The translations under genes were made by a program, and so were the position numbers. 64,000 nucleotides of DNA from Arenibacter troitsensis (GTDB taxonomy: Bacteria > Bacteroidota > Bacteroidia > Flavobacteriales > Flavobacteriaceae), in contig NZ_FXAO01000005.1 in NCBI RefSeq assembly GCF_900177645.1, positions 375,889 to 439,888 of the forward strand, read 5' to 3'. This document shows, piece after piece, positions 26,294 through 35,998 of this stretch. Below the pieces are notes generated by a model that did no database searches, was not told the origin of the DNA, and was given only the letters and a program-made list of their open reading frames with translations. The first letter of the stretch is position 1. The number at the start of each line of letters is the position of its first letter.

Positions 26294-26410
26294 TCACTAT
26301 TATTTTTTTCACCTTGAAGACCTACCTAAAAGCCCAATCCAAAAGCAATGCCCGATATAGCTGAATCGTGATAATCCACAACCCTTAGGTATTAACACCT
26401 TAAAAGCAAA

Positions 26411-26433
26411 AAACCCCGTTTAAACGGGGTTTT
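26411..26433. terminator. Bidirectional terminator between dNK and hppA
   Basis: AAACCCCGTTTAAACGGGGTTT is a near-perfect hairpin with A-tract on the left and T-tract on the right. It lies about 30 bases past the leftward pyrophosphatase stop and can serve either direction. Confidence 0.85.
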
Positions 26434-26464
26434 CAAGACAATTCCAAAAAATAAGTTTTACAAC

Positions 26465-28879
26465 TTACTTTATAACATCTATTTTCTCAATAACTACTTT
26501 TTTATCATTTTCATCCGATGCCTGGGTAGTCTTTTCAAATGCTTCCAATTGGGCTTTTACTTCCGCCTGGGTTCCATTGAAAGTTTTCTCCTCCGTGGTG
26601 GTTTCACCGTTCACAGTAGTTGTGTAAGTTATTACAGCCTGAGCTAAATCGGCCGATTCCACATTCATTTCAATCTGCACCTCTTGCTCCGCAACCCCGG
26701 ATTCCACATGTCCCCCCAATATTGGGGCGATTACCAATCCAATTAAACAAGTAAGTTTTATAAGAATATTCATAGAAGGCCCTGAAGTATCCTTAAATGG
26801 ATCTCCTACGGTATCCCCAGTTACTGCCGCTTTATGGGCATCCGACCCCTTGTAGGTCATTTCACCATTAATTTCAACACCTGCCTCAAATGATTTCTTG
26901 GCATTATCCCAAGCACCACCGGCATTGTTTTGAAATATGGCCCAAAGCACTCCAGAAACTGTAACTCCGGCCATATAACCTCCCAACATTTCAGCAATCA
27001 CTTGGTTATCGCTTCCATAAACCAATTTACCCAAAAGCACTATGGCAATAGGAAAACCAATGGTCAATATCCCCGGCAACATCATTTCACGTAGTGCGGC
27101 CTTGGTAGATATATCCACACACTTGGCATAATCAGGTTTCCCTGTACCTTCCATTATTCCGGGAATTTCCTTAAACTGTCTTCTCACCTCATAAACCATA
27201 TCCATAGCCGCTTTACCCACCGAATTCATGGCCAAGGCAGAAAATACAACCGGAATCATACCACCTACAAATAGCATGGCCAATACTGGGGCCTTAAAAA
27301 TATTAATTCCGTCGATTCCCGTAAAAGTTACATATGCGGCAAATAATGCCAAGGAAGTCAACGCAGCGGAAGCAATGGCAAATCCTTTTCCAGTAGCCGC
27401 CGTGGTATTCCCTACAGAGTCCAAAATATCCGTTCTCTCCCTAACAATAGGATCCTGCTCACTCATCTCCGCGATACCTCCTGCGTTATCAGAAATAGGT
27501 CCAAACGCGTCTATCGCCAACTGCATGGCTGTGGTTGCCATCATTGCAGAAGCAGCCAATGCCACCCCGTAAAAACCAGCAAAAGCGTAAGAAGACCAAA
27601 TTGCCGCAGCAAATATGAGTACCGTTGGAAATGTAGAAATCATCCCCGTTGCCAAACCGGCAATTACATTGGTCCCGGCACCAGTACTTGATTTTTGAAC
27701 AATGGCCATAACCGGCTTTGTTCCCAAACCTGTATAATATTCCGTCACGGAAGAGATAACCCCGCCAACAACCAAACCAATAACAGTAGCATAAAACACC
27801 CTTATAGACGAAATATCCTTTAAACCTTCACCAAAAAACTCCATTTGCATGGTTTCTGGCAACATATATTTTACCAAAACAAAACAGGCAATCAGGGTCA
27901 ATACAATAGAAACCCAGTTTCCTACGTTCAAAGCACCTTGTACTTCCTTTTCCTTAGCCTCGTTATTTTTAATTTTCACCAACATAGTACCTACTATGGA
28001 AAATATAATTCCAAAGCCGGCAATTGCCATAGGCAATAAAATTGGTCCTATACCGCTAAAACCATCCTGAATGGCACCGCCCATATCCTTAATAACATAA
28101 TTCCCAAGGACCATGGCCGCCAATACGGTAGCCACATAAGAACCAAATAAATCGGCCCCCATACCTGCAACATCGCCAACATTATCCCCTACGTTATCAG
28201 CAATTGTAGCCGGATTTCGGGGATCATCTTCAGGAATACCGGCCTCTACCTTTCCTACCAAATCCGCTCCAACATCTGCCGCCTTGGTGTAAATACCCCC
28301 ACCAACTCTTGCGAATAAGGCAATAGATTCTGCACCTAGGGAAAAACCTGCCAATGTCTCAAGAACAATGGTCATGTCTTCGGTAGATGTCCAAGCACCA
28401 TTCATAAAGAACTGAAATAACAATATAAAAGCCGTGGTTAGACCCAATACGGCCAAACCTGCAACACCAAGCCCCATTACGGTACCGCCACCAAAAGACA
28501 CTTTCAAGGCCTGAGGTAGACTGGTACGGGCAGCTTGAGTGGTCCTAACATTTGTTTTGGTGGCAATCTTCATTCCCATATTACCCGCCAATGCAGAAAA
28601 GAACGCACCAAAAATAAAAGCTACCACGATAAGAATGTGGGTAGTTGGGACTATAAAAGAAATTGCAGCCAATGCAACACTGGCCCCTATAACGAAAAAT
28701 GTCAATAATTTATACTCTGCTTTTAAAAAAGCCAAGGCCCCTTCGTAAATATAATCTGAAATTTCTTTCATTTTCCCGTCCCCGGCATTTTGTTTTAACA
28801 CCCAAGACCTTTTTACCGCCATAAAAGCAAGACCTACCAATGCCATAATTACTGGCAAGTAAATAATTATTGATTCCAT
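26465..28879 (-). CDS. hppA: Membrane-bound ion-translocating pyrophosphatase, K+-dependent type
   Basis: This 804-residue protein hydrolyses pyrophosphate and pumps H+ or Na+ across the cytoplasmic membrane. About 16 membrane helices are evident. The catalytic loop reads [16 protein letters not shown] and [19 protein letters not shown]. At the K+ site it has [10 protein letters not shown], with Ala where K+-independent enzymes have Lys, so it is K+-dependent. The transport ion cannot be decided safely. About 85 residues after ILGGHVESG (from about 720) form an acidic, Thr/Glu-rich, non-membrane tail absent from typical family members. The soluble pyrophosphatase gene lies directly upstream. 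Confidence 0.96.
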   Translation of the reverse strand: MESIIIYLPVIMALVGLAFMAVKRSWVLKQNAGDGKMKEISDYIYEGALAFLKAEYKLLTFFVIGASVALAAISFIVPTTHILIVVAFIFGAFFSALAGNMGMKIATKTNVRTTQAARTSLPQALKVSFGGGTVMGLGVAGLAVLGLTTAFILLFQFFMNGAWTSTEDMTIVLETLAGFSLGAESIALFARVGGGIYTKAADVGADLVGKVEAGIPEDDPRNPATIADNVGDNVGDVAGMGADLFGSYVATVLAAMVLGNYVIKDMGGAIQDGFSGIGPILLPMAIAGFGIIFSIVGTMLVKIKNNEAKEKEVQGALNVGNWVSIVLTLIACFVLVKYMLPETMQMEFFGEGLKDISSIRVFYATVIGLVVGGVISSVTEYYTGLGTKPVMAIVQKSSTGAGTNVIAGLATGMISTFPTVLIFAAAIWSSYAFAGFYGVALAASAMMATTAMQLAIDAFGPISDNAGGIAEMSEQDPIVRERTDILDSVGNTTAATGKGFAIASAALTSLALFAAYVTFTGIDGINIFKAPVLAMLFVGGMIPVVFSALAMNSVGKAAMDMVYEVRRQFKEIPGIMEGTGKPDYAKCVDISTKAALREMMLPGILTIGFPIAIVLLGKLVYGSDNQVIAEMLGGYMAGVTVSGVLWAIFQNNAGGAWDNAKKSFEAGVEINGEMTYKGSDAHKAAVTGDTVGDPFKDTSGPSMNILIKLTCLIGLVIAPILGGHVESGVAEQEVQIEMNVESADLAQAVITYTTTVNGETTTEEKTFNGTQAEVKAQLEAFEKTTQASDENDKKVVIEKIDVIK

Positions 28880-28911
28880 TTGTTTGATTATTTGTTATAT
28901 ATTTTGAGGGG

Positions 28912-28919
28912 CAAAAGTA
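28912..28919 (-). promoter_or_regulatory. -7 box of hppA
   Basis: The minus strand reads TACTTTTG, a perfect TAnnTTTG box, 33 bases before the hppA start and downstream of the ppa terminator, so hppA probably has its own promoter. No TTG at ideal spacing was seen. Confidence 0.45.
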
Positions 28920-28937
28920 GTAAAATATGGTAGAATA

Positions 28938-28972
28938 AAAAAAGCAATATTACTTCAGAAATATTGCTTTTT
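28938..28972 (-). terminator. Terminator of the soluble pyrophosphatase gene
   Basis: AAAAAGCAATAT and ATATTGCTTTTT pair as a 12-bp stem with a short loop; on the minus strand a T-run follows. It lies about 22 bases past the ppa stop and before hppA. Confidence 0.8.
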
Positions 28973-28993
28973 AACTTTTTAAAAAATTAAGGC

Positions 28994-29524
28994 TTAATAC
29001 TTTATACTTACATCCTGTTTTGGAACGTCGCTATCCTTAAACCGCTGTATACATTTTGCAACAATTTCCTTAGCTTCCTTTTGCTCCCCCCAGCCGCCAA
29101 CATCAACTTTTTTCTTTTCAAGATCCTTGTAGACTTTAAAGAAATGTTCTATTTCCTTAATTAAATGAGGATTTAATTCACTAAGATCATTGATTTTATT
29201 CCAGACTGGATCTGATACAGGTACGCAGATTACCTTTTCATCCGGTCCTTTTTCGTCGGTCATATGAAATACGCCTATGGGTTTTACCTCCATAACACAA
29301 CCAGGAAATGTCGCTTCGGTCACCAAAACAAGAACATCCAATGGATCTCCATCCAATGCCAAGGTTTCTGGGACAAAGCCATAATCGGCCGGGTACATCA
29401 TGGATGAAAAAATCATCCTATCATACCTTATCTTCTTTAAGGCAAAATCGTATTCATATTTGTTTCTACTACCCTTGGGTATTTCAATCAATACATCGAA
29501 CGATGTAATATCTTCACTGCTCAT
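28994..29524 (-). CDS. ppa: Inorganic pyrophosphatase (soluble, family I)
   Basis: This is a 176-residue cytoplasmic enzyme splitting pyrophosphate to phosphate. Family I motifs are visible: EIPKGSRNKYEYD near residue 14, YPADYGFVPETLALDGDPLDVLVL with the metal-binding aspartates (about 44-68), and HFFKVYKDLEKKKV. Length is normal. It lies immediately upstream of the membrane pyrophosphatase gene but with a terminator and separate promoter between. Confidence 0.97.
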   Translation of the reverse strand: MSSEDITSFDVLIEIPKGSRNKYEYDFALKKIRYDRMIFSSMMYPADYGFVPETLALDGDPLDVLVLVTEATFPGCVMEVKPIGVFHMTDEKGPDEKVICVPVSDPVWNKINDLSELNPHLIKEIEHFFKVYKDLEKKKVDVGGWGEQKEAKEIVAKCIQRFKDSDVPKQDVSIKY

Positions 29525-29593
29525 ATGGTTATGTTTAATCTTATAATTTTCTAAAATAACAATTTAATACCAGGTAACGGTCAAAAAAGTATA

Positions 29594-32089
29594 TCAGAAG
29601 TGAAATCCGAATGAACCGGTTACACCAAAAGACCTAGCTCCTGGGTTTTCCAAATAATTCCCCCTAAAGTTAAAATCTATCCTCAATATCTTTAAAATAT
29701 TTCCAACTCCTACTGAATACTCCCAATATATCTTATTATTCGGGGCCATTAAGGGGATATTTGCCGGGGCGCTCAAGGCTCGGTTTTCATCCGAAAGTTC
29801 TCCCCAAACTCCCCGAAGTCCAACTATCTCCCTCAGGTTCCATTTCCTCATAAAGGGAATCCTAGAAAAAAATCTTCCATTAAAATTGTGCTCCAAATGT
29901 GCCGAGACATAGGTATCGGTCACAAATTCATAAAAATCCAGATTGGAGAACGTATTGTACACAGAGAAAAAAGTTTGATTTCCAGGAATGGCATTAAGCA
30001 ACCCCAACGGAACCTCTCCGTAGGTCTTCCCTATTTCCACAGTACTCAGTAACCTCCCAAGTCCACCTACCTGCCAAGGTTGCGTATAACTGAACTGAAT
30101 CTTTTTATAATCGAAATCACTATCCAAGAAATTCTTGACCCCATTGGTATAGGACAAAAATAAGGTACTATAGTTATCGTTTACATCACGTCTTTCCACT
30201 CCGTTTCCAATGGTTTTCTTTCCTGGAGTATAGATAAGTATAGTCGTAAGATCAAATTGATCAATTTCCGATGATATCCCCGTGGGCGACGTGGGGTCTA
30301 TATAATCCAGGCTAAAAGCATTGGGCAAGGCGGAACTAAGTGACCTGTAGGACCCGCCTACACCTATCCTAAAGTTGGTAACCGGTTCCAACTCCAGATT
30401 AAATGTACTAAGATCTATATTGGTAAGTCGGTCATTGGAACCCACAGTAAATACGGAAGAGGAGGCGATACTTCTTCCCAAGACATCGGTAGTGGCCGTT
30501 AAACTAATCCCCAGTTGTTCTATATCCCTTCTTTTTCCACCCGAGACTATAAACCTGGATTTCTTGTCCACCAACCATTTTCCGGAAATTCCATATTTAA
30601 ATTTATCATCTCCAAACCCATATGCCAGATAAGCCTGTAAACGCCAAGGGTCGTTTTGCCCAAAATAAGTCCTGGCCCCGGCCCTTAGCCGCACTCCCTC
30701 AGCTTCATTATAACCAAAAATACTATAGACATCCCCTAGATCCAAATTCCACTTGTCTATTTCCACATACCCGGATCCCAGTATACTTACTAGGTTATAA
30801 TAACTTTTAAATTTGGGTACTGTCTTTAAGGTATCCAACAATTTATAAATCCCTTTTTCATCGTCATTTAAAGACTCCAACCTATTGGCTTCCCAAAACT
30901 CGTCTTCCTTATTCAAGACCAATGGATCAAATGGATCGGTCTTGGCTCTATAAAATTCATTGGGTTTTGGCTGATCAAATTTATAATCCCCGTAGACCGT
31001 GGTCCTTTTACCATACACACCTCTTGAATTTTCTTTTTTGTTGAAGCTAAAATCGGATAACATATAATCCCTGGTCAAAAGAAAAACCGAATCGTTGACC
31101 ACATCGAACTCCTGTTCTATATATATCTCCTTAACCCAATTGATATTGGCACTCTTGGTAACGGCCAAATTTATATTCTTCACAGCAAAGGTGGAATCGT
31201 TCACCCAAAAATCCCCTTTAAACGTAAGTTCATTCTTTCGTCTCGGATAAAAAATAATATTGTAACACCATTTATTATCTATAAAGGCACTATCCGCCAA
31301 AACATAATTGTAGGTATCCACCCCTGTCCTGGACAATGGACTGGTAAAACTCTTATCGAAAAATTTCAAATAATTATCGTAAATATCATAATCCGAATAC
31401 AGATCGGCTATAAAGGCAATTATAGCCTGATTATTACTAAAGCCAGAATTCTTGCTCCCCAGAACATCTTCCTTTACTACGGCAGTCTCATTATTCCCAT
31501 AGACCTTGGAAAACGTTTCGTTCAAAAAAATGGGCAGATAGGTCTTGCCAGTTATTCTTGAGGTATCCAAATCGTTAAAAACAAATTCCAACCCCTTAAA
31601 AACCCTACTCTTCATGAGGGCACTATCTATGGTATTGAGATCGAACTCTACTTTCTCATACTTGTCATACTGATATTGTTTAAACATATGAACCCCGTTC
31701 TTACGCTTTTTGGCCCATATTTTTTTGAGGATATCTATCGCCGGATTATTTTTTTTATCGGTTTTACCAAAATAAACCACTACCTCATCCAACTGTTCGC
31801 TAGACTCCGAAAGCACAATATTCATATCATAGGTAACCTTAGCCGTAAGGTTTATTTCCTTAGTTTCATAACCAATAAAGGACACCAATAAGGTTGAATA
31901 CGTATTATCCGATTCCATATAAAACCTACCATTGTCATTGGTTATGGTTCCTTCCGAGGAATCCTTGAAAAGGACATTGGCAAACGAAACGGGTTCACCG
32001 GCCTCATCCAATACAATACCCCCAACCTTGGTCTGGGAAACAGAGCATTGAGCAATAAATAAGAATAAGATTAAAAGGATTCTTGTCAT
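29594..32089 (-). CDS. DUF5686/carboxypeptidase-regulatory-like outer-membrane protein
   Basis: This 831-residue protein has a signal peptide (MTRILLILFLFIAQCSVSQ), a CarboxypepD_reg-like beta-sandwich (about 22-105, VGGIVLDEAGEPVSFANVLF), then the DUF5686 region with repeated beta strands, ending in a barrel-like C-terminus (SFGVTGSFGFHF, terminal Phe). It is an outer-membrane protein of Bacteroidota whose function is unknown. It is not next to a SusD-like gene. It lies 70 bases upstream of ppa on the same strand. Confidence 0.88.
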   Translation of the reverse strand: MTRILLILFLFIAQCSVSQTKVGGIVLDEAGEPVSFANVLFKDSSEGTITNDNGRFYMESDNTYSTLLVSFIGYETKEINLTAKVTYDMNIVLSESSEQLDEVVVYFGKTDKKNNPAIDILKKIWAKKRKNGVHMFKQYQYDKYEKVEFDLNTIDSALMKSRVFKGLEFVFNDLDTSRITGKTYLPIFLNETFSKVYGNNETAVVKEDVLGSKNSGFSNNQAIIAFIADLYSDYDIYDNYLKFFDKSFTSPLSRTGVDTYNYVLADSAFIDNKWCYNIIFYPRRKNELTFKGDFWVNDSTFAVKNINLAVTKSANINWVKEIYIEQEFDVVNDSVFLLTRDYMLSDFSFNKKENSRGVYGKRTTVYGDYKFDQPKPNEFYRAKTDPFDPLVLNKEDEFWEANRLESLNDDEKGIYKLLDTLKTVPKFKSYYNLVSILGSGYVEIDKWNLDLGDVYSIFGYNEAEGVRLRAGARTYFGQNDPWRLQAYLAYGFGDDKFKYGISGKWLVDKKSRFIVSGGKRRDIEQLGISLTATTDVLGRSIASSSVFTVGSNDRLTNIDLSTFNLELEPVTNFRIGVGGSYRSLSSALPNAFSLDYIDPTSPTGISSEIDQFDLTTILIYTPGKKTIGNGVERRDVNDNYSTLFLSYTNGVKNFLDSDFDYKKIQFSYTQPWQVGGLGRLLSTVEIGKTYGEVPLGLLNAIPGNQTFFSVYNTFSNLDFYEFVTDTYVSAHLEHNFNGRFFSRIPFMRKWNLREIVGLRGVWGELSDENRALSAPANIPLMAPNNKIYWEYSVGVGNILKILRIDFNFRGNYLENPGARSFGVTGSFGFHF

Positions 32090-32258
32090 TTTCTTGTTTA
32101 AAAAGACTTCTAATAAAAAAGCACCTCTCCATTATAGCAAGGAACCGAACGTATAGACGCAACCAATAGTCCATACTTACCCTTTTAATTAGATTTATAA
32201 TATAAAAGCTCCGTTGACCATAAGCCAACGAAGCCATAACATCATTTTAAATTAGGTA

Positions 32259-33239
32259 TTATAATTTATACAATACTTTCTTAACCGCCTTTACCACATC
32301 TTCATGGTTAGGCAACCATTCTTCCAAAAGCACTGGGGAATATGGTGCTGGGGTATCAGCCGTATTGATCTTTACAATTGGAGCATCCAAATAATCGAAT
32401 GCATTGGACTGAACGTGATAGGTAACCTCAGTGGCCACATTGCCGAATGGCCAGGCTTCTTCCAAAATAACCAACCTGTTGGTTTTCTTGACCGATTTTA
32501 AAACCGCCTCATAATCCAACGGCTTAACCGTTCGTAAATCAATAATTTCTACACTAATATTTTCTTTGGCCAATTCTTCCGCCGCCTTGTCCGCTTCCTT
32601 TATTATCTTACCAAAGGAAACAATGGTGACATCCGTACCTTCCCTCCTTATATCGGCAACACCCAAAGGTATCGTAAAATCTCCTTCCGGCACCTCTCCT
32701 TTATCGCCATACATTTGTTCGGACTCCATAAAGATAACCGGGTCATTATCGCGTATAGCGGATTTCAAGAGTCCCTTGGCATCTTTTGGATTTGAAGGAA
32801 CCACTACTTTTAGCCCAGGACAGTTGGCATACCAACTTTCAAAAGCTTGGGAATGGGTCGCTGCCAACTGACCGGCAGAAGCTGTAGGACCACGAAAAAC
32901 AATAGGACAATTAAACTGACCTCCAGACATTTGCCTGATCTTGGCCGCGTTATTGATAATTTGATCTATCCCAACCAAAGCAAAATTAAACGTCATAAAC
33001 TCAATTATGGGCCTATTACCAATCATAGCAGAACCCACGCCAATACCGGCAAAACCTAGCTCGGATATAGGAGTATCTATTACCCTTTCCGGGCCAAATT
33101 CATCCAACATTCCTTTGGAAGCCTTATAGGCCCCGTTATATTCAGCAACTTCTTCACCCATTAAATAAACGGACTCGTCCCTCCTCATCTCCTCGGACAT
33201 TGCCTCCTGTATAGCCTCCCTAAACTGTAGTGTTTTCAT
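32259..33239 (-). CDS. pdhB: Pyruvate dehydrogenase E1 component, beta subunit
   Basis: This 326-residue protein is the beta chain of a thiamine-diphosphate-dependent 2-oxo acid dehydrogenase. It starts MKTLQFREAIQEAMSEEM, has GEEVAEYNGAYKASKGMLDEFG, ERVIDTPISELGFAGIGVG and GPTASAGQLAATHSQ, and a C-terminal transketolase domain with EEAWPFGNVATEV. Resemblance is to the pyruvate rather than the branched-chain enzyme. The alpha and E2 genes are not adjacent in this window. A promoter -7 box lies about 45 bases upstream. Confidence 0.93.
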   Translation of the reverse strand: MKTLQFREAIQEAMSEEMRRDESVYLMGEEVAEYNGAYKASKGMLDEFGPERVIDTPISELGFAGIGVGSAMIGNRPIIEFMTFNFALVGIDQIINNAAKIRQMSGGQFNCPIVFRGPTASAGQLAATHSQAFESWYANCPGLKVVVPSNPKDAKGLLKSAIRDNDPVIFMESEQMYGDKGEVPEGDFTIPLGVADIRREGTDVTIVSFGKIIKEADKAAEELAKENISVEIIDLRTVKPLDYEAVLKSVKKTNRLVILEEAWPFGNVATEVTYHVQSNAFDYLDAPIVKINTADTPAPYSPVLLEEWLPNHEDVVKAVKKVLYKL

Positions 33240-33281
33240 CTTTAAAATGGAATCTTTATGTTAAAATGCTTAAAGCGCTAG

Positions 33282-33289
33282 CAAAAGTA
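33282..33289 (-). promoter_or_regulatory. -7 box of pdhB
   Basis: The minus strand reads TACTTTTG, a perfect TAnnTTTG box, 43 bases before the pdhB start. The -33 region is not clear. Confidence 0.45.
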
Positions 33290-33338
33290 GGAAATAATAT
33301 ATCAAAACTAAGAAGTAAACAATTAAAAATAACTCAAA

Positions 33339-33364
33339 AAAATACTATGCATGCATAGTATTTT
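33339..33364. promoter_or_regulatory. 26-bp perfect palindrome in the pdhB-etfB divergent region
   Basis: The core ACTATGCATGCATAGT extends symmetrically to 26 bases. It lies 62 bases before etfB and 100 bases before pdhB. Its length, perfection and position between divergent genes suggest a homodimeric regulator site (TetR or MarR type), though it could also fold as an RNA hairpin. No regulator gene is adjacent. Confidence 0.5.
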
Positions 33365-33425
33365 AAAAAATTATTGAGTATATTAGCCACCATTTCTTAA
33401 TCAATGGTCAACAAAATATTAACAT

Positions 33426-34172
33426 ATGAAAATTTTAGTATGTCTAAGTAATGTCCCGGACACTACTTCAAAAATAAACTTTACGGACGGTGACACCAAG
33501 TTTGATACCAACGGGGTGCAATTTGTAATTAATCCAAATGATGAATTTGGCCTTACACGGGCCATGTGGTTCAAGGAAAAACAAGGAGCCACTGTACACG
33601 TTGCCACTGTTGGCGAGGCCAGTACGGAACCAACCATTAGAAAAGCGCTGGCTATTGGTGCGGATGAAGCAATTCGTGTAAATGCCTTTCCTGTAGACGG
33701 TTTTTTTGTAGCCGAACAGTTGGCAGAGATTGTTAAAAACGGAGGATACGACCTTGTTATTGCCGGAAGGGAATCCATTGATTATAATGGTGGAATGGTC
33801 CCTGGCATTTTGGCCACCTTATTGGGCATGAACTTTGTCAACACCTGTATAAGTTTGGAAATTGAAGGCAATAACGCCACGGCTACAAGAGAGATCGATG
33901 GTGGAAAGGAAAAATTAGCAACCACATTACCATTGGTAATCGGGGGACAAAAAGGCCTTGTTGCAGAAAGCGACCTAAGAATTCCGAACATGAGAGGAAT
34001 TATGATGGCACGCCAAAAGAAATTAAATGTAGTGGAACCCACCACATCCAAAAATGTTACATCCGACGTTAAGTTTGAAAAACCTGCACCCAAAGGCCAG
34101 GTAACATTGGTGGATGCGGATAATATTGACGAATTGATCAATTTATTGCACAATGAGGCGAAGGTGATCTAA
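33426..34172 (+). CDS. etfB: Electron transfer flavoprotein, beta subunit
   Basis: This 248-residue protein is the AMP-binding subunit of electron transfer flavoprotein, which carries electrons from acyl-CoA dehydrogenases. It begins MKILVCLSNVPDTTSKI and contains AIRVNAFPVDGFFVAEQLAE and the recognition-loop region PNMRGIMMARQKKL. It is followed by etfA after 114 bases. The promoter region contains the 26-bp palindrome. Confidence 0.96.
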   Translation: MKILVCLSNVPDTTSKINFTDGDTKFDTNGVQFVINPNDEFGLTRAMWFKEKQGATVHVATVGEASTEPTIRKALAIGADEAIRVNAFPVDGFFVAEQLAEIVKNGGYDLVIAGRESIDYNGGMVPGILATLLGMNFVNTCISLEIEGNNATATREIDGGKEKLATTLPLVIGGQKGLVAESDLRIPNMRGIMMARQKKLNVVEPTTSKNVTSDVKFEKPAPKGQVTLVDADNIDELINLLHNEAKVI

Positions 34173-34286
34173 CGAAGCCTCTTGCCTTAGGTTGCATTTT
34201 TATTATCAATCCAAAAGAAAATAATTTTCAGCGCCCATAACCAAAGAGCTTTGGACGAGGGCACTTATTAAAAAACATATAACACT

Positions 34287-35255
34287 ATGTCAGTTTTAGT
34301 ATATACAGAATCCGAAAACGGTAAATTTAAAAAGAATGCCCATGAAGTTGCCTCCTACGCTTACGAGGTAGCAAAGCAACTGGGAACCACAGCTACGGCA
34401 ATTTCCATCAATGCAGATAGCGCTGGAGACTTGGGCGACTATGGAATTTCCAAGGTTTTGAATGTTTCCAATGACCAACTAAACACCTTTAACGCCAAGG
34501 CATATGCTCAAGTAATTGGGCAAGCGGCAGAAAAAGAATCTGCCAAAGTCATTGTGCTTAGCTCCAGTGCGGACACTAAATTCTTGGCCCCCATTTTAAC
34601 GGCGCAATTAAAGGCCGGTTACGTGCCCAACGTAGTATCGGCCCCAGAAAGTACCAGCCCGTTCAAGGTAAAAAGAACTGTTTTTAGCAACAAGGGGTTT
34701 GCCATAACCGAAATTAGTTCCGATGTTAAAATTATTGGCGTTTCCAATAACGCCTATGGGATTGCCGAAAACAAAACTACCGCCGCAGTGGAAAATTTTG
34801 ACCCCAGCCTTGGCGACAATACCTTTACCACCAAATCTATAGAAATAGACAAGGTTGTTGGAAAAGCCACTATTGCCGATGCCGATATTGTGGTATCTGG
34901 TGGCCGTGGGCTAAAAGGGCCCGAAAACTGGGGAATGATAGAAGAATTGGCAGAGGTATTGGGAGCGGCTACAGCTTGTTCCAAACCTGTATCCGATTTG
35001 GGATGGAGGCCTCATGGAGAGCATGTTGGGCAAACCGGAAAACCAGTAGCCAGCAACCTATACATTGCCATAGGCATTTCCGGCGCTATTCAACATTTGG
35101 CAGGAGTAAGCTCCTCTAAAGTAAAAGTAGTCATAAATACGGACCCGGAAGCTCCCTTTTTCAAAGCAGCCGACTATGGTGTAGTTGGCGATGCTTTTGA
35201 AGTTGTTCCCAAGCTAATCGAAAAATTAAAGGAATTTAAGGCACAAAACGCTTAA
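34287..35255 (+). CDS. etfA: Electron transfer flavoprotein, alpha subunit
   Basis: This 322-residue FAD-binding subunit has the C-terminal ETF-alpha signature: VSGGRGLKGPENW, ACSKPVSDLGWRPHGEHVGQ, VASNLYIAIGISGAIQHLAG and INTDPEAPFFKAADYG. It is paired with etfB. Electrons would pass on to an ETF-quinone oxidoreductase encoded elsewhere. A terminator follows. Confidence 0.97.
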   Translation: MSVLVYTESENGKFKKNAHEVASYAYEVAKQLGTTATAISINADSAGDLGDYGISKVLNVSNDQLNTFNAKAYAQVIGQAAEKESAKVIVLSSSADTKFLAPILTAQLKAGYVPNVVSAPESTSPFKVKRTVFSNKGFAITEISSDVKIIGVSNNAYGIAENKTTAAVENFDPSLGDNTFTTKSIEIDKVVGKATIADADIVVSGGRGLKGPENWGMIEELAEVLGAATACSKPVSDLGWRPHGEHVGQTGKPVASNLYIAIGISGAIQHLAGVSSSKVKVVINTDPEAPFFKAADYGVVGDAFEVVPKLIEKLKEFKAQNA

Positions 35256-35281
35256 TTTTTGTTAAATTGTGCCCCTTAAAG

Positions 35282-35330
35282 GGCTGCTCAAATATACTTG
35301 GCCCGTCCAGTAATTTGAACAGCCTTTTTT
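35282..35330 (+). terminator. Intrinsic terminator after etfBA
   Basis: GGCTGCTCAAAT and ATTTGAACAGCC pair (one mismatch) around a 19-base loop and are followed by a T6 run. Confidence 0.8.
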
Positions 35331-35344
35331 AGTTAAAAATTTCT

Positions 35345-35974
35345 ATGAGTTTAGTTAGATTAAAAATAAAGGGGATTTCTTATAGCCAAACGCAAAATGG
35401 TGCATATGCCCTTATATTGAATGAAGTTGATGGTGATCGTAAACTACCTATAGTTATTGGAGCATTTGAAGCCCAATCCATAGCCATTGCCCTAGAGAAG
35501 GAAATTAAACCTCCTAGACCATTGACGCATGATCTGTTTAAAAATTTTGCCGATCGCTTCGATATCGTCATCAAACAGGTCATCATCCACAAATTGGTCG
35601 ATGGCGTTTTCTATTCAAGTATTATTTGCGAACGCGATAAAATTGAAGAGATTATAGATGCCAGAACCAGTGATGCCATTGCCCTGGCCCTTAGGTTCAA
35701 CGCACCTATTTTTACCTACAAGACCATCTTGGACAAAGCAGGTATATTCCTTAAATTTTCATCAAAAGAGAAGGACAAGGAAGAATCTGACGACAGTATA
35801 ATGGTAGATGAAATTCTTCAGGAAGGGGAAACCGTGGAAATAAATCCGGGCGCTACCGAAGGTTACAAGGAACTCAGTACAGAGGAATTGTACGCCGAGC
35901 TGGACAAGGCCGTTGCCAGTGAAGACTATGAAAAAGCCGCAAAGCTCAGGGACGAAATATCAAAACGCAAATAG
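35345..35974 (+). CDS. Bifunctional nuclease (DUF151) family protein with UvrB/C motif
   Basis: This 209-residue protein has an N-terminal DUF151/bifunctional-nuclease domain (about 1-140; LPIVIGAFEAQSIAIALE and ARTSDAIALALRFNAPIF) and a C-terminal UVR motif (about 172-209; YAELDKAVASEDYEKAAKLR), a helical hairpin seen in UvrB, UvrC and McsA. In Thermotoga and plants relatives have been reported with nuclease activity; the role here is unproven. It starts right after the etfA terminator and lies 24 bases before the nucleoside transporter, so these two probably form an operon. Confidence 0.9.
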   Translation: MSLVRLKIKGISYSQTQNGAYALILNEVDGDRKLPIVIGAFEAQSIAIALEKEIKPPRPLTHDLFKNFADRFDIVIKQVIIHKLVDGVFYSSIICERDKIEEIIDARTSDAIALALRFNAPIFTYKTILDKAGIFLKFSSKEKDKEESDDSIMVDEILQEGETVEINPGATEGYKELSTEELYAELDKAVASEDYEKAAKLRDEISKRK

Positions 35975-35998
35975 TTTAGGAATATTTAAGATTATTGG

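Noticed and set aside
32004-32237. Minus-strand 77-codon frame upstream of the DUF5686 gene
   Set aside because: Mostly intergenic with overlap of the real signal-peptide region in another frame and no family resemblance.
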